Part shown: piece by piece, positions 10,440 to 21,914 of the stretch | Layout: every line of letters begins with the position of its first letter | Numbering within the stretch: position 1 is the stretch's first letter | Assembly (NCBI GenBank): GCA_032158295.1 | Contig: JASTWB010000024.1 | Span: 124,001 to 188,000, forward strand | Direction of reading: 5' to 3' | DNA from: Pycnopodia helianthoides | Lineage: Eukaryota > Echinodermata > Asteroidea > Forcipulatida > Asteriidae | DNA length: 64,000 nt | The notes under the pieces: generated by a model | What the model was told of the DNA's origin: nothing | The model's input: only the letters and a program-made list of their open reading frames with translations | Database searches by the model: none | Position numbers and translations under genes: made by a program

Positions 10440-12585
10440 CTCAGCCCGGGGAATTACAACCAACAGAAGAAAACGTTCGAACCCATTAGCTGGTAATATA
10501 CATGCATAAAACACTTATCGGTCGTGTATTGTAACCCCCAAATTGTTTCATTGACTTTATTTGCGTTCGGCATTTACACCAAGCATTTTGTTTTAAATAT
10601 AGGCAGTTAACAATGTATATCCCTCAATTTGTTTTCGTTGATTTACCGTGCTTTCTTATTCATATACAAGTGAAAGATATAACAGTCCAACGTTTCTCGT
10701 CTTTTACAATCCTGAAATTAAATTAACAAGTTGCCGGTATGACGTTTTCGGAAATCAAAATCCAAAAATCCTGCTGCGCAGTGCCAAATGTTTTTTTTTT
10801 AATGACGCGAAAATTATGACATCCCGGATCAATGATTGTTGTTTAACTATATTATTCGTCCCCACTTATTATTATTAAGAATGAGTTAAGTGGTTTCTCA
10901 TAACCCTTGCTTGAAATATGTGACAAAGCAAATTGCCACGTGGAAATAAATATTTCGACGGTTATTGGTTATTTTGACAACTTAGTGCGAGTCTCAATTT
11001 TAACCTTTATGTTGTGTTTTGAGCTATTTTGTCCCTATATTACGTGTACACAAGGTACTTCAATCTTAATAATGTTTAAGTCTTATCAATATGGGACAGC
11101 GGAAATGTCAAAGTCCCCATAATTATGTGTACACAAAGTAATTTAAATTTTAATTAAAAAGTCAAAATCCAAAAAATGTCAAAGTCCCCATAATTATGTG
11201 TACACAATGTACTTTACTTTAATCTTATAAAGGATGAGTTAAAACCTTGCAACGAGACAGCAGTTTGGTCCTAACGAGCACACAGTTTCCTGCCTCAGAC
11301 GTGTGGCAGGCCCATTTGATAGATTAAAAGGGTCTTCTCTGCCTTATCACAATGATTTATGTATGCTAAACCAGTAGGATATCATGGGGTATCACGGGGT
11401 TTGGGATCTACCATTTTGTAATTGTTGTGTTTTTCTTGATATGTGCCACAGCTCTGTGGTGACGTAACTCAGTGCAAGGTTTTAAATAGTTTTCTTAAAG
11501 TCCTTGATTGAAATAAGTGACAAAACAAAATGCCACATGAAAATAAATTTTTCGAGGGTTATTGCTTATTTTGAAAATTTAGTGTGAGTCATGTGGTACA
11601 GCGGAAATGTCAAAGTTCAATGTTCAGCAGTTGTTAAAGTGCTCGTAAAATCCGCACCTACGATACTAACACAAAGCCACAGATTGGGTTCTTTCCAACT
11701 GTGCTGCAATTGCTCAACGTGGGGATTTCCAGAAATGTACCAGCTTGATGGGGAACAAAAACAAACGTCACGATTAAAATTAAATCCCCTCCTTCTTTCA
11801 TTTTAAATCTTCCGACAATAAAATAAATATTAACACATGTCAGGGTCACAATGTCGTTTCAAATATCGGGAAAGGGCGGTATTTGTGTTTTTAATTTGTA
11901 CAACTTCCTCGATAAATGGGCGATATTTAGTAAACGCAGATGGTTCGCGGAGAGGTTTCTCGCCTGTAGTTGTTTAACGAAAATGCTCGTACATTGACAC
12001 TGGTTATCAACGGATGGGTACTCGAACACAATTTGAAAACTAGAGTTGTAGTGATGTTTTTGAGTCGGAAATATTAAACGTGTTGAAACAAATATTCAAA
12101 TTAGTAAAACTTGACACCATCAGGTGACCTTCCGTATTTTAATTGTATCCGGATTGTAATGGTGCCAATACTTCAACATCCAACTTAACAGAATACTTTT
12201 GTGAAGGAACACCTAGTGGGAACATGACGTCTTTATTTGTTGGGTAATTGGTCTTGACATCAGTTTACAAAATATTGACTGAAAGGGACACCAAATTTTA
12301 CTAAGTATCAGCATTCATTTACTGACGAAGTAAATGACGTTGTTTAAAATGGTGGTTATTTGGTCGCAATATAATCGACCACTATAATCTAAACAATTCA
12401 ACAACCGGAAGATGGAAGACTTATCATAACGTTATTTTGTCGTTTCATGCATGGTAAATATTCGGAAGGTAATTACGTCACATTTAATGCGAATCTTAAT
12501 TTTTTTATTTAATGTTCTTTTTCAAAAATAGAGCGTCGTACTATGACGTACAATTAAAGGTATTTGAACGTTGGAGCTAAGTTGT
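10440..12585. repeat. left arm of a diverged large inverted duplication
   Basis: Several blocks occur in reverse complement at 24.66-26.0 kb, in collinear inverted order: 10448-10520 with 25.53-25.61 kb, 11690-11770 with 25.23-25.32 kb, 12030-12110 with 24.98-25.07 kb, 12330-12390 with 24.77-24.83 kb. Within this arm, 10908-10993 recurs at 11503-11590. No gene is supported inside. Confidence 0.75.
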
Positions 12586-12954
12586 ATTTGAAGCTAAGTT
12601 GCAGCACACTGCTTGCGTTCAGATCATTAACTTTCAATAGTATCAGCAAGTATTGAACGTGCCAGCTGATGGTCCTAAGCAATTTTCAGATGAGTTTTAC
12701 GGGCGCTTTGATCAATACGGATCACAATACAAACCGACCATGTATGGTCAATGTGTGGCCTGGTGTCAAATTTGAACAACGACAATATGTTGCAACTCTC
12801 GATTGCTGCATAAATCATTTAAGGTCATTAAATCAAATAAATCTGCCGGAGGTGATCGGGGTAGTCAGGGAGGATCCTGAAATCTTGTTGCAGCTGGAGT
12901 GTTTTTATACAAAACAAATCGAACAATTTATATTAAATATCCGGAAAACAACAA

Positions 12955-13035
12955 TCATCACAGAATCTATATAAATGAATGTGCGCCTGTCGAAGTGGTC
13001 CATGAGTTTATATACTTGGGTACACTGTAAATGAC
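12955..13035 (+). pseudogene. possible non-LTR reverse transcriptase remnant
   Basis: A short stretch translates as VEVVHEFIYLGT, which resembles the conserved thumb-region motif (vhefxYLG) of many non-LTR reverse transcriptases. An open stretch from 12669 precedes it without recognisable RT motifs. Too short for certainty. Confidence 0.3.
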
Positions 13036-13042
13036 AAATTAA

Positions 13043-13312
13043 ACTAGACCGCAAATGCAAACATAATCTTAAATACAAAAGTACCTAAGAACAAAATTAC
13101 ATCAATAACATCCAATCAACGACTGCACATTTTCGAGAAAAAAAAATCTAAATGTTTCAACATTGACCATTCATACAAGTCAAAAAAATGATTTTTTTTT
13201 TTTCGAAAATGTGCAGCCGTTGGTTGGATGCTATTATCATTGTATTTTACTTCTTAGGTATTTTTTTTTTTATTTAAGATTATGTTTGCATTTGCGGTCT
13301 AGATTAGGCAGA
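13043..13312. mobile_element. fold-back element, about 95-bp arms
   Basis: The left arm, from CTAGACCGCAAATGCAAACA to GACTGCACATTTTCGA, is matched in inverted orientation by TCGAAAATGTGCAGCCGTTG through TGTTTGCATTTGCGGTCTAG. Arms are imperfect and contain A/T homopolymers. Confidence 0.85.
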
Positions 13313-13437
13313 ATATCATACAATCACAAAGGAGTCAATTATATATGCGAACAGCAGAACTTAGTCAAAGGATAACCGAAGGCAGAATAATACAATTTAA
13401 AAAAATTCTCTGAGTCCGACATCTTCGAGGCACAGTT

Positions 13438-13752
13438 TAAAGGCACTGAACACTATTTGTAATTATTCAAAAAATTGTTACCTAGTAACAAGCAATGGAG
13501 AGCTGTTGATAGTATCAAACATTGTGAGAAACGGCTCCCTCTGAAGTAGCGTAGTTTTTGAGAAGAGGTAATTTCTCACTCAAATATAATATGCATCTGA
13601 AAGCACACAAATTTGTGTTTTTTCTTTCATTATTTTCTTGCAACTGCGATGACCAATTGAGTCCAAATTTTCACAGATTTGTTATTTTATGCATATGATG
13701 GGATACACCAAGTGAGGATACTGGTTACCAAAGGTGTCCAGTGCCTTTAATG
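13438..13752. mobile_element. palindromic MITE (TTTAAAGGCACTG termini)
   Basis: Terminal inverted repeats TTTAAAGGCACTG-ACAC and GTGTCCAGTGCCTTTAA bound about 310 bp with internal block GAGAAACGGCTCCCTCTGAA. No ORF. The bounds are clear; the superfamily is not determined. Confidence 0.8.
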
Positions 13753-15039
13753 GTTCGACAGGTTTACAAACTAATGACATTACATTATTACTGACAATTT
13801 GTTACCGGTGTCAATAAATGTAACACTGTCAAGAGCACGGCGTTGGCCAGTTTATAACATGACTAACAAATGACGACTTATTTGACTAACTAAAGTTTGG
13901 CAAGCCGAATTGAGCTGAACGAAATCACGAAACAAAAATATGATTCGAAATTCCATCACTCAGTATGCGCTCATATAGAGCAGACACACCCCGTTATTTA
14001 CTCAGGAAACATTATTGATTCAGATTGCCAGCGCACGGTTGGCAATTGGTTCCCCATGAACCTTCACAAACAAGTTGATCATCAATACGTTCAACGAAGC
14101 GAAGACACAGCTTTGTCAAAGGCATGAAAGACAAAAACAAAAGTCCAAGTATGCGCAGTAACCATCCGATGGCCTACACGTCTGCAACCAATATTTACCA
14201 AAAACACTTTGTCCAATTACTCGTTCATTTGTTTGCAACATTAGGTGAAACCCTAAAAGTACTATCCTCAGACAAGTTCAATTAACATCGACTATGACCG
14301 TTTAGGCAGTATGACCCATGGACTCCGAATCCCTGTTATAAAACACTTTCTACATAAACATAAAAGTAGTATACAAAACATTTTTTTGTTAAGACTATTC
14401 TTTCCCTCGCTTGGACCGTGTCGGCCTGGCCACTCGCAAGGGAACGAAGCTCCGCAGGCCCCTATCATCTTGCCCCTCGGAAGCCTCCAACTCCATACTT
14501 AGCAGTACTTCCCTTCTGCGCCGTACAGGCAACGGGATCGGCGCTCCGCCGGCCCCCATGAGCTTGCACCTCGGAATGCCTCAAACTCCTTACTTTCCCG
14601 CCTTGCCCGTACTTTTTTCTGAGAGCGTGCGCAGCCAAAATTTCGCCGTGCCACACGGAAAATGTTTTCCCTGCCCAATAAAACACTTATCCGAGAAACT
14701 ATTTTCCAATTCCGAATTGTTTTTGAGTTTTGTTCACGCCCAGTTTGTTTTCTTTTCCTCTCCGGTGTCTACGTACATTGCCCTTCAAGGACCGATACTT
14801 GGTGGGGCCGTATATAGCTCCTCTGTTCCAGAAGGGCGTCACCCTTCAATATCACTGCTTAGCATAGCACTGCAACTTTGGGCTCTCGCGCCACTGGGGC
14901 CCGCAACACAGGACTGGTAGCCTCTTCCCCGGTATGCCTGCTCTAGACAGTTGGTGGGGACAGAAGCTCCGCCGGCCCCCAGCAATGCCGCCTCCGAATG
15001 CCTCCACGGCGACTCTGTACTTTCCCGTCTTCCAGGAAA

Positions 15040-15835
15040 GCTCACTAGGCATCCATGCAAGATTCCCGCCGGGGCCCGTCTCACGCAGGCACTCGCCCTG
15101 TGTGCCTGCTTCATCATCCGTGCGCTTGGGACCTGATCGGCTGGGCCACTTGCTAGGGATCGGCGCTCCACCGGCCCCCATGATTTTTGGCCTCCGAATG
15201 CCTCCAACTCCGTACTGTCCCGTCTTCCAGTAGAGCTCACTATAGGCATCCATGCAAGAGTCCCGCCGGGGCCATTGACCCACGCAGGCACTCGCCCTGT
15301 GTGCCTGCTTCATCATCCGTGCGCTTGGGACCTGATCGGCTGGGCCACTTGCTAGGGATCGGCGCTCCACCGGCCCCCATGATTTTTGGCCTCCGAATGC
15401 CTCCAACTCCGAACTGTCCCATCTTCCAGTAGAGCTCACTATAGGCATCCATGCAAGAGTCCCGCCGGGGCCATTGACCCACGCAGGCACTCGCCCTGTG
15501 TGCCTGCTTCATCATCCGTGCGCTTGGGACCTGATCGGCTGGGCCACTTGCTAGGGATCGGCGCTCCACCGGCCCCCATCATTTTTGGCCTCCGAATGCC
15601 TCCAACTCCGTACTTTCCCGTATTCCAGTAGAGCTCACTATAGGCATCCATGCAAGAGTCCCACCGGGGCCATTGACCCAAGCAGGCACTCGCCATGTGT
15701 GCCTGCTCCATCCTCCTTGCGCTCGCGACCTGATCAGCTAGACCACTTGCTGGGGATCGGAGCTCCGCCGGCCCCCATGAGCTTTGGCCTTCGAATGCCT
15801 CCAACTCCATACTTTCCCGTCTTCCGGTAGAGCTC
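15040..15835. repeat. 199-bp tandem repeat, about four units
   Basis: The block GGCATCCATGCAAGAGTCCC recurs at about 15246, 15445 and 15644 (period 199 bp), with a diverged copy near 15047 and a degenerate one near 15838. Middle units are almost identical, implying recent homogenisation. The equivalent position in the second block (about 22.6-22.8 kb) has only one unit. Confidence 0.9.
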
Positions 15836-16469
15836 ACTGGGCACCAATGCAAGGGTCCCGCCGCGCTGAGACCCAATCGGCTCTGCTCGTTGATGGGGAA
15901 CGGAGCTCCGCTAGCCCCAATCAATTTGAGCCTATGACGGGAAAGTACTGAGTTTGAGACATTCGGAAGCGCAACTTGATGGGACGGGGGCCGGCGGAGC
16001 AGTGAGAACAAACGTAAAACCAATGTTAAAATGCAAACCTAGGGCAAACATTGGTCCTACGTCGAAAACTAACACAATGTCAATATTGCTTTCCCATTAA
16101 TAAGCAACATTGGCTCAACATTGAGTGCCGGCGTAAAACCAATGTGATAATGTCCGACCTACAACCGACCTAATAACACACGTTGGCTTAACCAAAGCAA
16201 TACAAAATGTGCCGAACGTTTTGTTTGACTATTTTTAAGACAAATTTCAACATGGCCTGAATATGGTGTAAAATTTTCCCTCAGATATTTACCAAAGTAA
16301 AAAAAACAAAAACAATGATACTTACTCTGCAGAAGACTGTTTTATTGTAAAGTTGTATAATTTTAACAATGTTTGAACGGTCTTGCTCACCTAAACGTTA
16401 TGCCTGGCAACAATGTTGCTACTTCACTGAATGAGACAGCGCCGCCATTTATCTGACAGGGAGCTACAG

Positions 16470-16773
16470 TGGGTAGGACTACTTTATACAACTTTAAAAT
16501 CATCGGCATCTCTCCTGCGCGAAATCATGCATAATTATGTAAATGAGTATGTGCGCACAGTTTGTGACCCTGTGTGCAAATAAATCCAAGGTCTTGTCAC
16601 TCACACTGAGGGAAAAAAAATGCAGGCACTATGCAGGCACTATGCAGGCACTATGCTGGCACTATGCAGGCACTACCCAGGCACAGGCTGCATTGAATTA
16701 TGACAATATTACTTCATAGATGTATACAACTGTATGTCGACAACAGCAAACCGGAAATACAACAAAAAGCAAT

Positions 16774-16820
<47 letters not shown>

Positions 16821-17220
16821 GTGCCGGGTCATATGTATCGTGGATTATTTTGCTCTTAAAAAAAAAAAAAGAAAAAAAAGACTTGGACAGTATGTTTTAC
16901 TTGAATTATTCTGTATGAAAGTGAATAGTTTAAGTTCATGGTTTTTTGAGAATAATGTGAAAAATTGTCCAATGCTGTGTTCTCTTGGATGTTGACTTTG
17001 AACTTTGACACATGGTCGAGGCCTCACAATGTTGCGCCTCACAATGTTGCACTATATTTCTCACAAGCATCTTTTACAAGATAGGCTGTAGATCTAGCCT
17101 GTTTACTCATTCAGGGATAGGTCAAATTGCTAACATAACACAAATCTAAAAGAAAATAAATTAGTTGAGTTGTCATGGGATATTTTACATTCGATTTTAA
17201 GGGGCTGAACGACTTATAAA
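16470..17220. repeat. inverted-repeat arm, left
   Basis: Matched in reverse complement by 18.245-19.215 kb: shared blocks include TTTACAAGATAGGCTGTAGA, CTTTGACACATGGTCGAGGC and the GCAGGCACTAT array with the CACTCACAC block. A poly(A) tract at 16777-16819 interrupts the arm. Confidence 0.8.
16620..16685. repeat. 11-bp tandem repeat GCAGGCACTAT
   Basis: Five to six head-to-tail copies of GCAGGCACTAT. The same repeat ends the second GC-rich block (24.30-24.445 kb) and appears inverted at 18.955-19.06 kb. Confidence 0.9.
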
Positions 17221-17329
17221 TACTTGTTAAGAATGATTTAGTCTAACCTCAAACAGTAGGGTGAACCCTATAACCGTTGAATGTGCGCCATGTATCATGT
17301 ATTAACACGACAAGATTTTACTCTTAACT

Positions 17330-18240
17330 CAATTCAATGTAACATTTATTTCCAGACAGAATCATTTGGTCAGCAAAATATAGTAGTACAATCAAAGAAT
17401 ATCAATCAAAGAGTATATAACTTATCCAATGATAATGATGGTAAAAAGTAAACAGTAGAAGCTGTGAGTAAGGAAGCTGTTCAAATAAGCCAAGGCTTGT
17501 GGGGAACAGCCCTAGAAAAAGAAGAAAATTACATAAGTAACAACAGACACAAAAACAAACGAAACATGAGAGAATGCAAATTGAACTGGTAATGAGCTAA
17601 TTAAACAAATAATGTCAGGACATAATAACCAAAATTAGGAGCAGCTAAAAAGTTCACTTTGAACACGAGCAGTGGAGTCGGGAGAGAAGGCTAAGTAATG
17701 AGCGAGTAAGGCTCTTTTGATGAGACTTTTACATGACCCATCGTCGATGAAGTTCCACAGACGAGGACCACGAAAGCGAAGTGTGTGCATAGAGTACGAG
17801 GTTCGAGTGACAGGATATAAAGATAACGGTGGGATCTGGTAGAATAGCCATGAATAGCTTCAGTGGAGATGACATAGGAAGAAAGGGGGAGAAGATTTTT
17901 AGAGTATTTATACATGAATATGCCAGTATGAAGTTTGTTGATATCAGAGACAGTAAGAGTGTGTAATTGTGCAAAAAAAGGGGAGCAATGTGTTCACGAG
18001 TTGATTCGAATTCAAGCGCTTTGTTGAAGTGTTCTTCAAATCGGTCCATCCGTTTATGGAGATCTGTTTGACCCCGGCGTATCTCAGTTAGTGTTTCCCT
18101 GATAAACTGCTGAAATTCATTGTCAATGGCCGGTGCCGGGCTGGTCGAGATGTGGGTCAGTGGTCAACGCACGGGTATGCACGGACTGTTGTGGTGATAG
18201 TGATGGCGGTACATCGTCGGATGTCCTCCGAGATTTCGTG
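17330..18240 (-). pseudogene. internally deleted non-LTR retrotransposon remnant
   Basis: On the minus strand, about 18140-18000 encodes a charged helical stretch (EFQQFIRETLTEIRRGQTDL then HKRMDRFEEHFNKALEFES), like the coiled-coil ORF1 of CR1/L2-type elements. It runs directly into sequence like the C-terminal end of ORF2 (INKLHTGIFMYKYSKNLLP, then IHGYSTRSHR). In another frame HTLRFRGPRLWNF matches the usual GPxLWN tail. The whole RT and endonuclease core is missing, so ORF1 and the ORF2 tail are joined by deletion. It sits between inverted arms. Confidence 0.6.
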
Positions 18241-18244
18241 GTTT

Positions 18245-19215
18245 CTGAGCGGTAAAATATCCCATGCCAACTCAACTATAATTTCTTTTAGATTGTTGTC
18301 AGGTTAGCATATCCCTGAAAGAGTAAACAGGCTAGATCTTAGCCAATCTTGTAAAAGATGCTTGTGAGAAATATAGACCAACATTGTGTGGCCTCGACCG
18401 TGTGTCCAAAAATTCAAAGTTCAAAGTCAACAACCAAGAGAACACAGCCTTTGACAGTGTTTCCAACATTCTCAATAAACTATGAACTTAAACTAATAAT
18501 TTTCATACAGAATTGGTCGTGTGGTTGAAAAATAATACTCATGTCACTTAAGGTTTGATTTAGGCTAGTTATTGCTAATAGCACGATGTACCAACAACGC
18601 CTCGCGTGATTCAAATGTGAGAGGAACAACTGGACAATTCACAATTTGATTGCATTTTTGTCCAGCATTTATTACAACGACACTCAAATTCCGTGTTCTG
18701 CTGAGTAACTACAGCTCGTGTGATATTATGGTATGGTATGGTGCGTGTAGATAATACTGAGCAGTGACAAACAAGTATTTAAGTAGTACATTAAAAACAT
18801 AATTTAAGATGTTTTTTTTTGAATGAAAAATAATCCATGATACATGACCCCGCACGTTTTGTTTGCCGTTGCTCTTGTGTACTTTAGACATGTTGTTGTC
18901 TACATACCATTGTATACAGCTGCAAAGTAATATTGCCATAATACTATGCAGCGTGTGCCCGCATAGTGCCTGCATAGTGCCTGCATAGTGCCTGCATAGT
19001 GCCTGCATAGTGCCAGCATAGTGCCTGCATAGTGCCTGCATAGTGCATGCATGGTGCCTGCAGTATTTCCCCCAGTGTGAGTGACTAGACCTTGAATTTA
19101 TTTGCAGTCACACACTGCGCGCACATACTCATTTACATCATAGTGCATGATGTTGCGCAAGAGAGATGCCGAGGACTGCACAGTTGTATAAATGAGTCAT
19201 ACCAACTGTAGCCCC
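18245..19215. repeat. inverted-repeat arm, right
   Basis: Reverse-complement partner of 16.47-17.22 kb, ending beyond ATAGTGCCTGC repeats (18955-19060) with a C homopolymer at about 19211-19226. Confidence 0.8.
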
Positions 19216-19449
19216 CCCCCCCCCCCCTATATAAACAAGTGTTTATACATACTAATTGCTGAACGGTCAAATAATATTTAAAAGTCTCTCATTCTCTTGA
19301 ATTCAAGAAAAAAATGTGGAAAACTAAGCAACAATAGTCTGCCTTGTTCTGTCAGCTTTTTTTCCAGGCAAGCTATTTGAATTTTGAGTTTTTCTCTAAA
19401 ACAAAATAAAAGTACTTCATTTAAAAAAATCAGATTGAAATACATGTAG

Positions 19450-21760
19450 CTCTAGACGCTTACATCATTTCAGTCAACTCTGAGGTTCTTAAGGTCCCCA
19501 ACACCTCGACACCCAATAACCTCCCCCAAGATGAACGCCACGCCCTAACACAGCTCCGCCAATCATCAGACATAGTGATCAAACGAGCTGACAAGGGGTC
19601 CGCAGTTGTAGTCATGAACACACATGATTATATAGCTGAGGGCCTCAGACAGCTCAGCAACACTGATCATTATATTGAATGTGACACTGACCCTACTCAA
19701 TCGTTTTCCAAACAAATCAGTGACACTCTGGTTAAAATTAACAATGCCAACGGTATCGAGAAAGATACGTTTAACTATCTCCTCCCACAGGACCCCCTGT
19801 ATAGCACGCTTCTACCTTCTACCCAAGATACACAAGCCCAACAACCCGGGTCGACCCATTGTATCTGGTAATGGTAGCCCCACAGAACGCATTTCTGAGT
19901 TTGTCGATAGTTTCCTCAACCCCTTTGTCTCCCGCATCCCGTCCTTCATAAAGGATACCACAGACTTCCTCCATAAACTAGAGGAAGTCAAACATCAAAT
20001 ACCTGACTCTGCTATTCTGGTTACTCTGGATGTTTCATCACTGTATACTAACATACCCCATAATGAAGGCATGAGTGCTTGTGTCTCTGCTCTCAGGGCC
20101 AATAGACAATCCAGCCCCTCAGTGAGACAGATTAAGGAACTCATCAGCAAAATTCTCACTAAGAACAATTTATTTTTTCATTTACTGACAGACATTTTGT
20201 ACAGGTACAGGGTACCACAATGGGTACTAAAATGGCAACCTCATATGCCAACCTATTCATGTCTGACTTAGAGGACAGACTCCTGTCCTCTGCCCCCAAC
20301 TGCCCACTAGTTTGGTGGAGATTTATCGATGATATTTTCTCCATATGGTGTGGTGATCAAGACAGCTTGGATGAGTTTCGACCATATAAACTCATTCCAC
20401 CCCACCATAAAGTTCACTACTGAATGCTCCCTCACAAGTGTGAACTTTCTAGATGTAACCGTAACTAAATCCCCTAATGGCATTATTACGGATGTATACA
20501 GCAAACCCACTGACACCCACCAGTATCTTCTCTCCAACAGTTGCCACCCTAGTCACTGTAAGAATGCAATTGCTCACAGTCAGGCATTACGTATAAGGCG
20601 TATCTGTTCCACAGATACCTTGTACAAAAGTCGTTCATCCGACCTAAGGAAACACCTTGTTTCAAGGGGCCACAGCGAACGCAGGGTCCAACTTGCCATC
20701 AACAGAGCCCTCAACATACCTCGTCATACTTTGTTGACCAACACGAGAACCAAAAAAGTCCCGACCAAGAGAGTTGCCCTAGTCACCACCTTCCACCCTA
20801 AACTGCCTAAACTTTCATCAATCCTCAATAACAATATGAATATACTTCACTCCTCTAACAGGTTTTGCTCAGCAATCCCTGAGCTCCCCATGGTTGCATT
20901 CCGCCGCCCTAAAAACCTGGGAGACATCCTAGTCAGGGCTAAACTCCCACCAGGTACATGCCAAACACCACCTCTAACAGAAATACTAGGTTGTCACAAA
21001 TGTACCCGCTCCAAGTGTAGAACATGTCTCTACATCAAACCGGCACTTAAAGTAAAGAGTCATAGCACTGGCTCTTCTTACAACATCAAGACCGACTCCC
21101 AATGTAGCACACCTACTGTAGTCGATGTTATATATGTAAGAAATGTGGACTACAATATGTGGGCGAGACTAATACCAAACTTAGTCTTCGCTTTGCGAAC
21201 CATGTCTCTTCCATAAAGACCAAGAAACAGTACCCCGTCTCCATCCACTTCAACAGCCCAAATCACAAAGTCAAAGATGTTGAACTTATGGTGATTGAGG
21301 CTTGCAATGGTGATGACACACACCGCAAACTCAGAGAATCGCATTGGATTCACCAACTTAAGACAGTCCAACCCTTTGGACTTAACATCAACACCGGTGT
21401 CAAATAAATTCCCACTTCATTTACTGCTTACTTATTTATTTTATGTAATGAAAATACAATTACTGCTAATAACCTGTTCTTTCAATGATTGATTTGTTTT
21501 CTATTCTTAAGTTGTTTTAAAAATCATATTTTCTCCACTGGCTAACTGTTACCGTTCTTTTTCTCAACAAGTTTTTTTGGAGATCGACCTGTTCTTTTCC
21601 TAATAACCCCTTCTCTCCACAGACTTGTTCTATAATTACCTCCCTTTTACATTGTTGTATATACTTTGGTCCTGTTCCCTATTGTTAATTGCATCATACC
21701 CGATGCCTCGTGCCCCTTAATCCTGTCCTTTCATGTTTCCCGCTTGGTCCAGTAATCCTC
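19450..21760 (+). mobile_element. Penelope-like retroelement, 5'-truncated
   Basis: It contains reverse transcriptase, a GIY-YIG endonuclease and a 3' UTR to about 21.71 kb or a little beyond. The same 3' UTR recurs inverted at 59.74-60.18 kb, which confirms element identity. The 5' edge is approximate; sequence upstream of 19.45 kb shows no RT similarity. Confidence 0.85.
19460..21407 (+). pseudogene. Penelope-like RT/GIY-YIG polyprotein, frameshifted
   Basis: The frames collectively cover an N-terminal KRADKGSAVVVMNTHDYI motif, LLPKIHKPNNPGRPIVSGNG, the fingers/palm LVTLDVSSLYTNIPH (motif A), GTKMATSYANLFM (motif B) and WWRFIDDIFSIW (the F-x-DD catalytic motif). Later come VNFLDVTV and a C-terminal CCHC-like CHKCTRSKCRTC ahead of the GIY-YIG domain (CKKCGLQYVGE; ending LNINTGVK). 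The reading frame changes near 19.83, 20.2, 20.35 and 21.15 kb, so no active protein is made. Penelope-like elements prime at telomere ends or endonuclease nicks; this one carries the endonuclease type. Confidence 0.9.
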
Positions 21761-21914
21761 CCTTTCACTGACCATCCTTTTGTCTCCACCACATAACTCT
21801 GATTGGTTCTTAGCCAGCCCACTGTAACTGTGATTGGCTGTAATTTTCCCTCCTTTTTCTGGATACCATCCCATTGTTGTTTGCCTCTCTTTTTTGTCAA
21901 AGGCAAGACGACCA

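Larger units (their letters stand above)
14140..16700. repeat. GC-rich duplicated block, copy 1
   Basis: It matches 21.91-24.48 kb in the same orientation: a shared start (AAAGTCCAAGTATGCGCAG), CGGCGCTCCGCCGGCCCC-type GC-rich repeats, a zone of CCAATGTT/AACATTGG motifs (16.02-16.2 kb) and an end with GCAGGCACTAT repeats. GC content is far above its neighbours. Long ORFs in several frames on both strands come from GC-rich repeats, not genes. Confidence 0.8.

Noticed and set aside
12669..12974. 101-codon ORF as an independent gene
   Set aside because: No domain recognised, and it leads into a short RT-like motif and fold-back element; kept only as a possible retroelement remnant.
14411..16023. 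Long ORFs on both strands in the GC-rich block
   Set aside because: They overlap in several frames, repeat with the 199-bp tandem unit and show no protein family; they reflect low stop density in GC-rich repeats.
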